This document shows, piece after piece, positions 12,974 through 23,569 of a DNA stretch of 64,000 bases. The position numbers and the translations under genes were made by a program. The number at the start of each line of letters is the position of its first letter. Positions within the stretch are counted from its first letter, which is position 1. The notes below the pieces were generated by a model. The model was given only the letters and a program-made list of their open reading frames with translations. It did no database searches and was not told the DNA's origin. The DNA comes from Lycium barbarum (lineage: Eukaryota; Streptophyta; Magnoliopsida; Solanales; Solanaceae): NCBI RefSeq assembly GCF_019175385.1, contig NC_083338.1:96282062-96346061 (forward strand), in the 5' to 3' direction.

Positions 12974-14261
12974 TTAAGCTATTGTGCATGCATTTGGGTT
13001 TTCATCACTGAAAACTGAGCTGATTGTTCCATAGCCATTGTTTCCATAATGATAATCCTCAGAGTAATGATCTGGCCTAGTATATTGTGTGTATCTTGGT
13101 GGTGACCTGATGTGCTCATATCCAGTCACATAGGGTGATGGCTGGTAGCTATTGTAGCTGTGAGTCACATGAACTGGTGGTTGACCTGGTGGTGGCACCT
13201 CAGGTCTGAATTCTGGACCGATAGGACGAGGATGGTTATTTCTGAAACCAGAGTCTCGTTGAGGAGGCTCATGGATCATGCTGTGACCATAGTTATATCT
13301 GTAGCCATGGTCCCTAGGAAGCTCATAACTCATGGTCTGACCATAATTGTATCTGTTGTAGCCATGGTCCCTGGGTGGCTCTTGGCTCACCCTGGGTGGC
13401 TCTTGGCTCATACTCTGACCATAGTTGTATCTGCTGTAACGATGGTCCCGGGGTGGCTCATGGATCACGTTCTGACCATAGTTGTATCGGTATCCAGGGT
13501 CCTTGTGTGGCTCGTGACTACTCATACCCTGGCTAAAGTTGTATCTGTAACCATAGTCTGGTGGATAGTGGTAAATTACATGAACCTCTTCAACATCTCT
13601 CGGTTTAGAGGGTTGGTCTGATTGGCTTTTGGTGTTGTCAGCACCCTCATGTGTTTGTTTCTCCTCTGATGGTTGATTTTCTTGTGTTGGTGGATCTTTT
13701 GGCGGTTCTTTGGGTGGCTCTTCAGTTGGTGGAGCTTCTGTTGGAGGATTGCTAGACTCAGGGGTTGGTGCTTCATTCTCAGCTGGTACAGATTCCTCTG
13801 GCTCAGTTGGAGGGTCTGCTTGTTCTATGCGGGAACAAACAATAGCACTTTTTCTTCTCTTCTTTATTGCCTTTACTATTTTTTCAGGATCTGCTGATCC
13901 TACTATAGTAATCTTTTGCTGATGAACATCTATATAATGATGATGAATACCTGTAGAAGCACATATAGAATATTATAACATCTTCAAGAGGAGATCAAGA
14001 AAGGATTAGCACTTAAAAAGAAAGAATTAGTACTTCAAAGCATCACTTACTCACCATGGACGCCATCTAGAGCTTTCTTGACCTTTTGCGCACACCCATT
14101 ACAGTCCATTCTCACCTGTATCTCGGTCACCGTAGGTTTCTGCATGAAAAGATATATGTGTAAACACAGTTAGAAAACAATTTGCTCTATACATGAATAT
14201 GATTCTTGATTTGTTCAAAGACAGATGTTGATATGGAAGTAGAAGCAAGGCTTACCTCCAT
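12974..14261 (-). CDS. Heavy-metal-associated isoprenylated plant protein (HIPP)
   Basis: Three exons on the minus strand join in frame: 14261-14256 (just ATGGAG), 14139-14055 and 13950-12974, giving about 355 residues. Residues 3 to about 65 form an HMA-type ferredoxin-like fold with the metal-binding motif MDCNGCAQKV near residues 14-23. A Pro/Glu-rich linker follows (EAPPTEEPPKEPPKDPP). The C-terminal half is built from repeats of the form Y-N-Y-G-Q ... EPPRDHGY. The protein ends CTIA, a CaaX box for prenylation. HIPPs are plant-specific metallochaperone-like proteins tied to heavy-metal, drought and pathogen responses, and are usually membrane or nuclear associated through the lipid. The tiny first exon before the HMA domain is supported by a perfect GTAAG donor. 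Family is clear; the subgroup was not determined. Confidence 0.88.
13026..13540 (-). repeat. Coding tandem repeats in the HIPP tail
   Basis: Within exon 3 of the HIPP gene, a degenerate unit of about 20 codons recurs about six times. The core is tyrosine-asparagine-tyrosine-glycine-glutamine, followed by a Met-His/Ser-Glu-Pro-Pro segment and Arg-Asp-His-Gly-Tyr. One unit carries an extra short internal copy of Ser-Gln-Glu-Pro-Pro-Arg. At DNA level the copies are similar enough that slippage could change their number between alleles. Confidence 0.75.
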
Positions 14262-14890
14262 CTGTTCTGGAGGAAGAGGGAGAGAGAGAGATGCTTGTAT
14301 GGAGAGATTGATTGTTGAGAATGGAGGGAATCAAATGGAGGGAATCAATATATGGCATCATTGTGTGCGTGTAAGGGAATATTTAAAAGCCATGAAGTTG
14401 TGGGACAGGAAAAGAATCTCCTTTTTAAGGGAGAGTTTTTGCTTCTTGGTGAACTTTAGCAAGTCATTATCATCTTAAGCTAAGAGCAAAAAGAAAAGAA
14501 GTCCCCACCCCGAATTTTGCTTATTTTTGGACCCTGGACTGTTCTGTTGAGCCAAGGGAATTTTTGCTCTTAAGCACTAAAAAGTAGATGGCTATCTACA
14601 ATTGCCAGTTTCTTTTCCAAGTGCAGGGATGATTATCTAAAGCCGACCATGGAAAGAAGGATTAAAAAGTTTGAGAAAGATATATCATCACATAAGGGAG
14701 GTAGAGGGGCGTGGGGGGTGTGGGTGGGTGGGGGGGGGGCATAGGCGGTGGGTCATGCTTGATGGTCAACAAAATGAAAGTAACTTTAGAGGTGAAAGAG
14801 GGATATCCACACTCGAGGAATCCTTTTGTTACAAGTAAAGAAACCCCGTCCCAGAAAAAAGTCTTTTCTGTTTGTATTAAGTTACTCGTT
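14262..14890. promoter_or_regulatory. HIPP 5' flank; G-rich tract
   Basis: The sequence just above the HIPP ATG is pyrimidine-rich on the coding strand (CTCTCTCTCCCTCTTCC), typical of a plant 5' UTR. A G-rich run at about 14699-14752 has several groups of three or more G and could form a quadruplex. No clear TATA box was assigned. Confidence 0.4.
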
Positions 14891-15085
14891 GTGGTGGAGT
14901 GGTAAGTACTCCTTCATCATTAATCACATGTCTCGGGTTTGAGTCCTAGTGGTTGTGGAGTTGCCCTTCTTTAGGGAGCGCTTTACCCAAATGTGGGACT
15001 TCTGGCACGAATCGAGATGTAGTTGACCTTAATGCGGGTATCACACACTGGGTGGAAAAGCAAAAACAGAAAAAGTTACTCGTTG
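14879..15085 (+). mobile_element. tRNA-derived SINE, family 3, with 13-bp TSD
   Basis: AAGTTACTCGTTG occurs at 14879-14891 and again at 15073-15085, flanking a body at 14892-15072. The head (TGGTGGAGTGGTAAGTACTC) resembles box A, and GGGTTTGAGTCCTAG near 14935 resembles box B. The body ends in an A-rich AAGCAAAAACAGAAA tail. It lies 120 bases before the LTR at 15205. Confidence 0.8.
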
Positions 15086-15204
15086 TTGTTCCTCAAAGCA
15101 TCATCCGTCGTCATCTGATTGAGACAAGGTGCTTTAAAAACTTATGCTCGCCAGCAAATGGTTGATGAAATCTGATTGACACTGCTAAAATCAAAGACGA
15201 GGAA

Positions 15205-18200
15205 TGTTACGTCCCGTATTTTTATACATTGGGACAACCCGGATTAACTATGATAATGTAAGGCCAAGACCATTCCGGGATTTGAAGTCGGGACTTTTGA
15301 CCATTTGATTTTATTTTGAGACATAAGTTGTATATAAAATTGTTGGCATTGTACACTTAGAAAAAAAAAATTTGGGACCACAATTCACAAAATGGGAATT
15401 TAAAAATCTTGCAAAATAAGGCCATGGTGGCCGTGTATATGAAGTGGTCCCACACAATTGTGTGGCCAATTTTAAATGGTCCAACACATTGTGTGGGCCA
15501 AAGACTTGTATAGATATTTGGTGGACACCTAAAAGATGAAAACCAAGTCATCTTTATTCATTTCCCACACTTAGAACAAATAGCAAGAAGGAGAAAAATC
15601 CCTCCAACCTCACGGCTGAACCATGGAAAAATCAAGATCATTTCTAGCCTCTCCAAAAAAAATTTCTTTGGTATAAACCCACTATTTTGAGGTCCCTAAG
15701 TAACGTGGAAGCGTGGTTGGAGCGATCAAGCCATCAATTTTGTGGATTTCAAACCCTAGCCTAATTGTGGAGTAAAGAAGAAAGGTAAGAATTTCTCTTG
15801 TTTTATGAGTTGTGAATGTTTTGTGCACATTGTAGTATGTTAATATGGATGAAAATCATGAGATATAGTATGTTGGAAGTGGGTTGTGTGATGGGTGTGC
15901 TAGCCGTGTAAATGGGTATTGTGATTGGGTTATTGAATAAATTCCTTGTAGCATGTTAAATTGTTGTAGTGTGTAGGATGGCCAAGAATCATCAATATAT
16001 GTATATGTGTAGTGATAGATGAATATGGGTCATGCTATATGCCCAAGAACACACTAATGTCGCTTAGCGTTTTAATGGTTGTTGTGATGACTTCTAGTTT
16101 GGAAATGAAAGTTTAATGTCCCAAAGTGATATGGTGAATTGTTGCGGGCTGATTTGAGGCTTATTGTGCATTTGGCGTAATTTGTATATCCATGAAAATG
16201 ATACCGTTATATTGTAAATTGTCGATACAAATCATGAATTGAAAATGAGGAATGTGTTAAAAGGGGCTGTTCTCGGTTGGGAATGTTTTCGGCCAACTTG
16301 GAGAAGTTGTTGGATTATTGAAAATATTATGTGAATTGTTTAGAATGTCCTTGAATATTGTTGGTAAGGATTCAGGTTCATAATTGAATGTATAAGCGAT
16401 AATGTGGCTTGAATGTAAGCAGTCGAATAAATTATTATGAAGGTTATTGAATGATGAAAAAGAGAGTATTAATGTAATATTGCCTTTCGAATTGATTATC
16501 GATGTTGCTAGGTTGGTTATTGTGGTTGTTGTTGTTGATTTTGAGCGAGTTAAATTCTCGGGTTGGCCTATTTACAGGGGAAATGCTGCCGAATTTTCTG
16601 TAGAATTTAGAGTTAGTTTGGAATAAATCGCTTAAGTGCCTATGTTTAATATTGGATATTCGATGGCATATTTGTAGACCTTGGGGAGCCCGAGGCGTAG
16701 ATTGGGATTTACTTTAGATTGGCTATTTTGGAGTGCGTACAAGGTATGTAAGGCAACTTCCTTTCTTTTTGGCATGTCTTAGTTTTCATAGGCTAAATTA
16801 GAGCCTTAAGGAAAATTCCAAATCCGAAATCCGAGCATGTTATGATCCATATATGTTCTTTGACACTTTTATGTATGATCTGATGAAATATGAACCTTTA
16901 TGTATTTGAAAAATCGCTTTTCGAACTTTGCGCAAAAAGGTTTCCCTTTAAGGAACTTCGAAATATCCGAATGCCATATCTTTCACATAAATGCTCGGAT
17001 TGCTCCAATATATTTTTATAAAAGTTTGCATTACGTATAACGAGTATGTTTTCCATAAGCGGCCCGACTTGGGTAAATTCCCATCCGTGGGTCCCGCGAC
17101 TTCCTTTTATGAAATTCGGGAGATTTTGAAAGAATTTTTTAAGAATATTATTCAATTTTCAAATATGATCGTTTTGCTTATGTTTGAATTTATGATATTG
17201 ATTTTATGCATATGACTACTCACGACTCTATTCGTGCATTTTGTTATTCCCTTCGCCGAGTCCCGGGCCGGTTCTGTTATCGTGCGCATTTTGATATACT
17301 CCGGAGTTATGCTGTGTTTATGGTTCACCGAGCTACTCGCAAAAGAGGGATGGGTTCCACCTATACTTGGTGTTATGCTGTGTATGGCGTTATGTTGTGA
17401 TGTGATATGTGACGGGGATACGGAGATTTGAGACTTTCTGGTGTTATGCTGTGTTATGGCGCCATCGACGGGCGGGCGACCATATTCTTCTGTACCCTAT
17501 GCATGATTTATATTTTTAAACTAAACATTTTGATATGATTGGATTTGTACTTATGTTCGGCACTTCTGCTTCGTTTATGTCTCAGGTTTGTTTTCTGTAT
17601 ATTCTGCTTAGCATACTCAGTACATATTCCGTACTGACCCCCCTTTCTTCGGGGGGCTGCGTTTCATGCACGCAGGTACAGACGCACAGTTTGGTGATCT
17701 ACCCATTTAGGACACCCTCTTCTGCTGTTTGGAGTGCTCTTCTCATTTCAGAGCACACATTTTGGTATATATTTGTTCGCTATGTATATATGTATTTGTT
17801 CAGGGGTACGGAGGGGCCCTGTCCCGCCATATGTTTCGGTTTGTCTGTTTAGAGGTTTGTAGACGTATTTGTGGGTGTGTGTGCCTACTTCTGTACAGAT
17901 GAATTTATATGACCCTATTCGCTATGACAGCCTTGTCGGCTTTTGACGTATTTGACAGCCTTGTCGGCTTTTGACACATTTGATAGCCTTGCCGGCTTTT
18001 TGATATATGTGCATATGTTCGGCGATGTATATTCCGCCGCCTCTTCTGATTCTGATATAATGTTTTGTACGCGCAATCGCGCAAGATAATATTCGTTCTC
18101 AACTCTGTTAAAAAAATTAAAAATGATGAATATGAAATCCGTATTAAGCTTTGCTATGATGATTTAGTTTGTATGTCCGTATGGGTGCCCAAGTAGGGCA

Positions 18201-18232
18201 CCAGTCGCGGCCCACGGGGCTGGGTCGTGACA
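15205..18232 (+). repeat. Left LTR, 3-kb family
   Basis: It begins TGTTACG and ends CGTGACA, so it has the TG...CA ends of an LTR. The last 230 bases recur at 18960-19189. On the other strand, much of the right-hand 1.2 kb is recognisable in the solo LTR at 26316-29630. Open frames inside, for example near 17535-17852, recur in the solo LTR only because the LTRs are homologous. Near 17928-18005 it carries three tandem copies of a GCCTTGTCGGCTTTT unit. Confidence 0.85.
17926..18005 (+). repeat. Minisatellite inside the LTR (3 copies)
   Basis: GACAGCCTTGTCGGCTTTTG recurs twice, and a third copy reads GATAGCCTTGCCGGCTTTTT, spaced about 27-28 bases apart. The solo LTR on the opposite strand has the matching AAAAGCCGACAAGGCT copies with different spacing. 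Confidence 0.75.
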
Positions 18233-18236
18233 GAAG

Positions 18237-18248
18237 TGGTATCAGAGC
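18237..18248 (+). other. Primer binding site (initiator tRNA-Met type)
   Basis: TGGTATCAGAGC lies five bases after the end of the left LTR. This is the standard plant LTR-retrotransposon primer site complementary to the 3' end of initiator tRNA-Met, and it fixes the plus orientation of the element. Confidence 0.9.
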
Positions 18249-18959
18249 GGTTTGTCCTCGTAATGTCTACAGACCGTGTCTCGTAGAGTCTTGTTTATCG
18301 GTGTGTTGTGCACCACATCGATAAACAGGAGGCTACAGGACATTTAGGGTGTTTCCTTTCTTTGAATCTTAGATCGTGCGATAGAGCCAGCCGTAGGAAA
18401 TGAATCTCTTTCTACTAACCTTTAAATTCAGCTGGAGGACGGTATCGACGTAAGAAAGTGACCGATGATATTGGAAGCTGTACCGTACACAGGTAAGAAA
18501 TGGTATGAAAGATGTATGTCAGGAAAGTTATTTGGAGTATGATGGAAAAATAAAGTTGAAGATTGAAAAGAAAAATAAACAGGGAGATGTCACCGGTGCC
18601 GTTTGAGTTGGGCATGTGAGGTAAGCCTCGACATTTGTATACTTTTTTTTGCAATTGTTAGCCTTGTGTGGCTATGATATGACCTGATATGATATATGTA
18701 TACGTATATGTGTTGGCCCTGTAAGGCATGATTGGTATTTCCTGTGTACAGGTTTTGGAATAGTAAGAAATACAGAGGAACCTCTGCCCAAATTTTTCCA
18801 GAAATATAAAGAGAGAAAATGAGATATAAGTTCTCAACATGTTTTGAAAGTCGATACCGATAGGGTAAATCTATCATGATGGATTAAAGTTAAGAGATAC
18901 CCTCCATGACATTCGTAAGAAGCATTATCCTTAATTGGGAAATTTTATTCCGAGAAAGC

Positions 18960-19189
18960 ATATATGTGCATATGTTCGGCGATGTATATTCCGCCGCCTC
19001 TTCTAATTCTGATATAATGTTTTGTACGCGCAATCGCGCAAGATAATATTCGTTCTCAACTCTGTTAAAAAAAATAAAAATGATGAATATGAAATCCGTA
19101 TTAAGCTTTGCTATGATGATTTAGTTTGTATGTCCGTATGGGTGCCCAAGTAGGGCACCAGTCGCGGCCCACGGGGCTGGGTCGTGACA
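18960..19189 (+). repeat. Truncated right LTR
   Basis: The segment copies 18003-18232 almost exactly, with one A/G difference and one extra A in an A-run visible. Only the last 230 of about 3,028 LTR bases remain, so a deletion removed the coding region and most of the right LTR. The near identity points to a young insertion or gene conversion. Confidence 0.9.
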
Positions 19190-19194
19190 AGGAA

Positions 19195-20652
19195 GGCATA
19201 CTTGTCAACGAAAAGCTTTCAGGAGTTAAAAAATAAACATGAATATGAAGATTCGGCATCATACGAAGAACGCACTAATTTACCCAAGTATTGAATTGAG
19301 GTGAGAATATAAATTAATCAATCATAACCAAATGAGAAAAATATGTATAAATGACACATATATATTTGTTGTTGATGTGGCGTTGATAATATAAACACCA
19401 TTGGGTTGAGGTGAGAATGTAAATAAATTAATCATAGTCAAGTGAGAAAAGTATATATGAATGAATCATGTATATATTCGTTGTTGATGTAGCCTTGATA
19501 ATGTAAACACCAAATGAGTAATTTTTTGTCGTCTTAATCACTACTAGCCCTAGGTAGCATTCAAGCATTCACAAAGGCAAGTATTTTTCGATCGTTTGCT
19601 TGAGCCCTGGTGAAAGAATCTTTTGCCAATTTAGCTGCATCTTTGATTCGCTATCAATGATGTTTATTAGAATCACAGATCAGCTTAGGTTCTTTACAAT
19701 CTATATCTTTTGTTTTCCTTGTACTATTATCCTAACTCCTCTACTTTTTTTTTCCAGCGTACGTATGTATTCCGTTTTCTTCATAATTATGATGGAATTT
19801 ATTGCGAAATAACCAGCCTACTGAAAGAAAAATATGAAATAGTTGCAAGAACATACGGGAATCAAGTCGCTTAATTTTTTTTAGTGTCTCAAAATGTCAA
19901 TTCATACAATTTTCTGAATTTTGTTTCTCTAACGGTGTAATAAATACGTCGTAATTTGACGGGTTGCAATATGTTACATACCCTCTTCAATAAGTTATTA
20001 TTCACATTCAATACGCAGACACTTTGATTGGTTTTAAGCGAATCTATTTTGAAATTTTACTTCTCTATATTGAGTACTTGTTACAGGTTACCCAAAAGCT
20101 TTTCACACGACCTATCGAGGTTGTAATGAAATTTGTATATAATACCGAATTTATTCCTCGAAATCTCTTAAAGAACTACAAGTCTACAACAATTTGTATA
20201 ATATTAAAAGTAATGACAGATGGCATTGTTGTTGTGGGAGTTTAAAAGTCCATATGAAAAACAAAAAAATGTACGTGCATTAGAAAGGTTCTTTTCTAAA
20301 CTGCCTAAATAGTCAAAAGCAAGAAGAAAGTGGAATTTTGACGGTGCATTGAAATATTTAAAGAAATGAAGATCCTAGCCGCCCTTTTTCTTTTTCATTT
20401 TAAAGTTTGCACACATAATATTGAGTATGTTCTATTCTGGAAAACAGAAATTAACCATATTCTTTAACGTTAAAGTTTGATTGACAAAAAGTACATGAAC
20501 GAACATAAGTTTTGAAGCTAATTTCAAGATTTTCCATTTCATTGCCTGATAGAAATATAGAAAACATGAGCCTATGTATGAACTTATGTACAAATCAGTA
20601 CAGGAAAAAGAGAGAAAACAAAAATTGCAGCAACTGTAAGTCAGCCGGTAGT
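19195..20652. other. AT-rich spacer with a 110-base tandem duplication
   Basis: Units at 19291-19400 and 19401-19511 both start TTG--TTGAGGTGAGAAT and end GATAAT-TAAACACCA. They differ by scattered substitutions, so the duplication is old. No gene was recognised. The right end probably contains the 3' UTR of the PP2C gene. Confidence 0.6.
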
Positions 20653-23569
20653 TCATGTAAACTTCTTCTCGAATTTTGGACAATCCTGTTGTTTGGAAGG
20701 AGGAATACAGTTATGAAAGAAAAGGCAAATTGCAGAGATGTCATCCATGGGAACGCCTCTTCGTTTGCGTTTCCACGCACAAATAGCACTTTCCACCAGT
20801 CTCTTAGGTGCTTCTTCCCTTTCTGGTGTTGAAGAAACTATCTCCACTGCTTCTTGGTTTGACAAAACATCCCATACCTAATCAATATGAAAAAGGATTT
20901 CACTGTTAACTCCCTGAACTAATAAATACTCCCTCCCTTACATTATATATAGCGCTATTTGATTAAGCACAGCGTTTGAGAAAGAGAGACAGACTTTTGG
21001 CACATACCAAAAGTACATTTAAACTTGCGGTCGTAGACATATAGACACTTCTATGCCTATAAGAACATGTCATTAAGGGTAACATATGAAGTTTCTAAGT
21101 TAAAGAGCTTTTAAATATAGATATGTTTCATTTTTTATGGAACAGACTAAAGGGGAAAGAGCAGAGGTGGAGTTAGGATTTTTAGTTTATGAGTTCTAGA
21201 TTATAATTATTTTTGCTTTTTTGATAGATTATTTGTACATATCAAATGAATTTAATACATATATAGATTTTGAGCTAAAGCTACTAGGTTCGTCTGCCGA
21301 ACTCGTAGCCACCATTGTGGCTCCGCGCCCAGGAAAGTGTCATATAAATTGAACAGAGGAAATACATAATTAAGTTGCTCCCAAGGCCCTCGATTCGAGG
21401 CAATTATTCTGCATGGATCCAGGAGTAGGGATAGGGGAAAAGAACACCTCGAAGGATTACTTTGATGTAAGGTCTATTATTGTCTTATATAAGATGCAAT
21501 TGGAACATCTTGGTAAAGATCTAGTCAGTGATGAGTTGATGGTGTGATTTATACAGGTTAAGCTTAGTTATTTGTTCATCATTCAATCAATCGTGTATTA
21601 TGTAGTATTCCAAGACAATGGAATACATACCCCATCTGTTGCCAAGATGGCAAACTGATCTCTGTGGGTTATATTTCTTGATGTCAATTCTGGTTCAGAA
21701 ATAAGGCCAAAGTCCTTTATGTAGTAATCACCAAAGGCTCTTGATAGTGCTAATCCAGGTCCTTCCCCCATGGGCATCCACACTCTGTATACCCCTGGTT
21801 CATCGTCGCACGACAACACCCTCCCTCTTGACTGCATTATTCGCTCGGTTTCACCTGTTATCATTAATACGTCACGATATTTAGTCTTTGCTGAAATTAC
21901 ATTTGGCAATCAAAAAACGAAATTATGGGAACATGGAAGAGAACCGACGAGGTAAGTTGGGTTTGAGGTCAACAGTGAGCTGAACTGGCACTAAACTACC
22001 ATCATCATCTGTTGTTGCCAATACAGCTCGAGAATCTCCAATGTTTGCTACTACCAGTAGATCACCCTGAAAGTACGTCACATTTAGAAGTTTTCAGACA
22101 GGAGACAAGTGGTATCATAGAGCTTGAAAAAAGAAAAACTAAACGAATTTATGAAGCAGAAAGATATAAGTTATTTAAATGGTATCATTATGCATGCTAA
22201 CTTCTCAAGATCCAATTTGTTTGCAGGAGGCCTGCTACTTGAGGAAGAAAAAGAGAAGATTTTCAAGCATTGCAAGTTTCAGAACTTATAGTGAGTGAAT
22301 GTAAACATGGATCAGATAAAATCTTTGAGACCACATGTTAAAGGGGCAATTAATCATAGGAACTGGATGGAGTTTATTTTATGAATTTACACCAGCTATG
22401 TCCAAGCTGAAGCAGCAACATTAGACACTTGGCAGCTCATGGTTGGGATTATCAAGTCAATACAAATTAAAAATCTTTAGTAGTAAATTTTAGCCACCGT
22501 GTATTTGATTTGACCTATCCTGGAAGCAAACTACTGGATACCTTCAGAAGGCAAATATGTTTTAGATTATAAAAGAACTGTCAGTTCCTGATATTGACGA
22601 ATTCCTCAACCAAGGATTTAAAATTAAAATTCCACTCCTGATCCAGAAAGAATCTGGCCAGGCTTTCTAAAGTTCCTAATACTTGTTTTTCTACGAACAA
22701 ATGCTGGAGTTATCATCAATTAGAAACTCATATGTAACAACTAAATGTTGCCTCTCTAAATCTTCAACACTCCAATCCTGTCTGCTGACATGGTAGCTAA
22801 TTACTTAAGCTGATAAAAGAGAGTTGCGGACGGAGATTGAAGTAAATGTCACTCGCTTCATTATCCTTCCATCCTGATAATCACAGAGTACTTTGAATTG
22901 TAAAGTGTATACTTTACCTGTCTAACGAGCGTCAAAGCTGTTGTACCACTGTAGAAAGAGTCAGCATGCTGCCCGAGCTCTTGATCTATGATGGAGCAAG
23001 TCTCAAAGTAAGATTGCTTCCAAATGTCAAACTGGAAATAGCTTTCATCTATTCCCATCCCATCGCCATCCATGTAGTTGGCAACCCGTTTCTGCCAATT
23101 ACGAAGCAAAGCTGGTGGCATCAATTCTCTAACTCTTTTAGCAACAAGATGACCCCAAGGACCATGCCCATCAAACACCCCACAGAAAATCATGTCATCT
23201 TGGCATCCAAAGTCCTAAATTCAAATCATATAAACTTCATCATGTTCTTGTTTTTATATCGACAATTTCAGATACATCAATGCCATTATGGGTCTTAGAG
23301 AGTTACACTACTATTTGTAAATGACGAGATTTTCATACCTCCCATACAAGAAATCTGTCCTGATTGATACCCTTCTTCCCTCCTTTGGAGAAAACAGCAG
23401 CCAAATTCTCAGAGCCACCAGCTACACAGCCAGATGATGTTAACATCATGTCGTTCTTTTTGGCTTCCTTAGCCATTGCATCCGCAGCTTCCCTTCCGAC
23501 ATCATGTTTACTTTTCCTCCCATTTCTAGATTTGGTAAAGCCAGTGAAAATAGAAGAGAACTGCACCAT
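20653..23569 (-). CDS. Protein phosphatase 2C, clade E (EGR-like)
   Basis: Five minus-strand exons join in frame: 23569-23339, 23214-22918, 22066-21949, 21854-21631 and 20877-20653, giving 364 residues. PP2C motifs appear in order: GINQDRFLVWE near residue 70, the metal-binding VFDGHGPWGH near 87-96, SGTTALTLVRQ near 166-176, ANIGDSRAVLA near 182-192, GLALSRAFGDYYIKDFGL near 248-265 and LATDGVWDVLSNQEA near 286-300. Acidic metal ligands are in place, so the Ser/Thr phosphatase should be active. The RKRRGVPMDDISAICLFF end and overall length fit plant clade E, especially the growth-regulating EGR type. Those relatives often start Met-Gly with a myristoylation signal; this one starts MVQFSSIFTG. 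A 5' UTR intron is likely, with an acceptor 14 bases upstream of the ATG. The exact clade member was not settled. Confidence 0.9.

Larger units (their letters stand above)
15200..19194 (+). mobile_element. Internally deleted LTR retrotransposon (TSD AGGAA)
   Basis: AGGAA at 15200-15204 and 19190-19194 flank an element that starts TGTTACGTCCCG and ends GGGTCGTGACA. It has a full-size left LTR (15205-18232), a primer binding site, about 730 bases of internal sequence and a truncated right LTR (18960-19189). No gag or pol codons remain. The LTR of about 3 kb plus an initiator-tRNA-Met-type primer site is typical of Del/Tekay chromoviruses of the Ty3/gypsy group; that lineage is inference. A solo LTR of the same family lies at 26316-29630. 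Confidence 0.85.

Noticed and set aside
13160..13621. Plus-strand frame of 153 codons opposite the HIPP gene
   Set aside because: It is the complement of the HIPP coding repeats and has no family resemblance.
17535..17852. Frame conserved between the two LTRs (also minus strand 26822-27091)
   Set aside because: The match follows from LTR homology. The frame is interrupted differently in each and lies in non-coding LTR.
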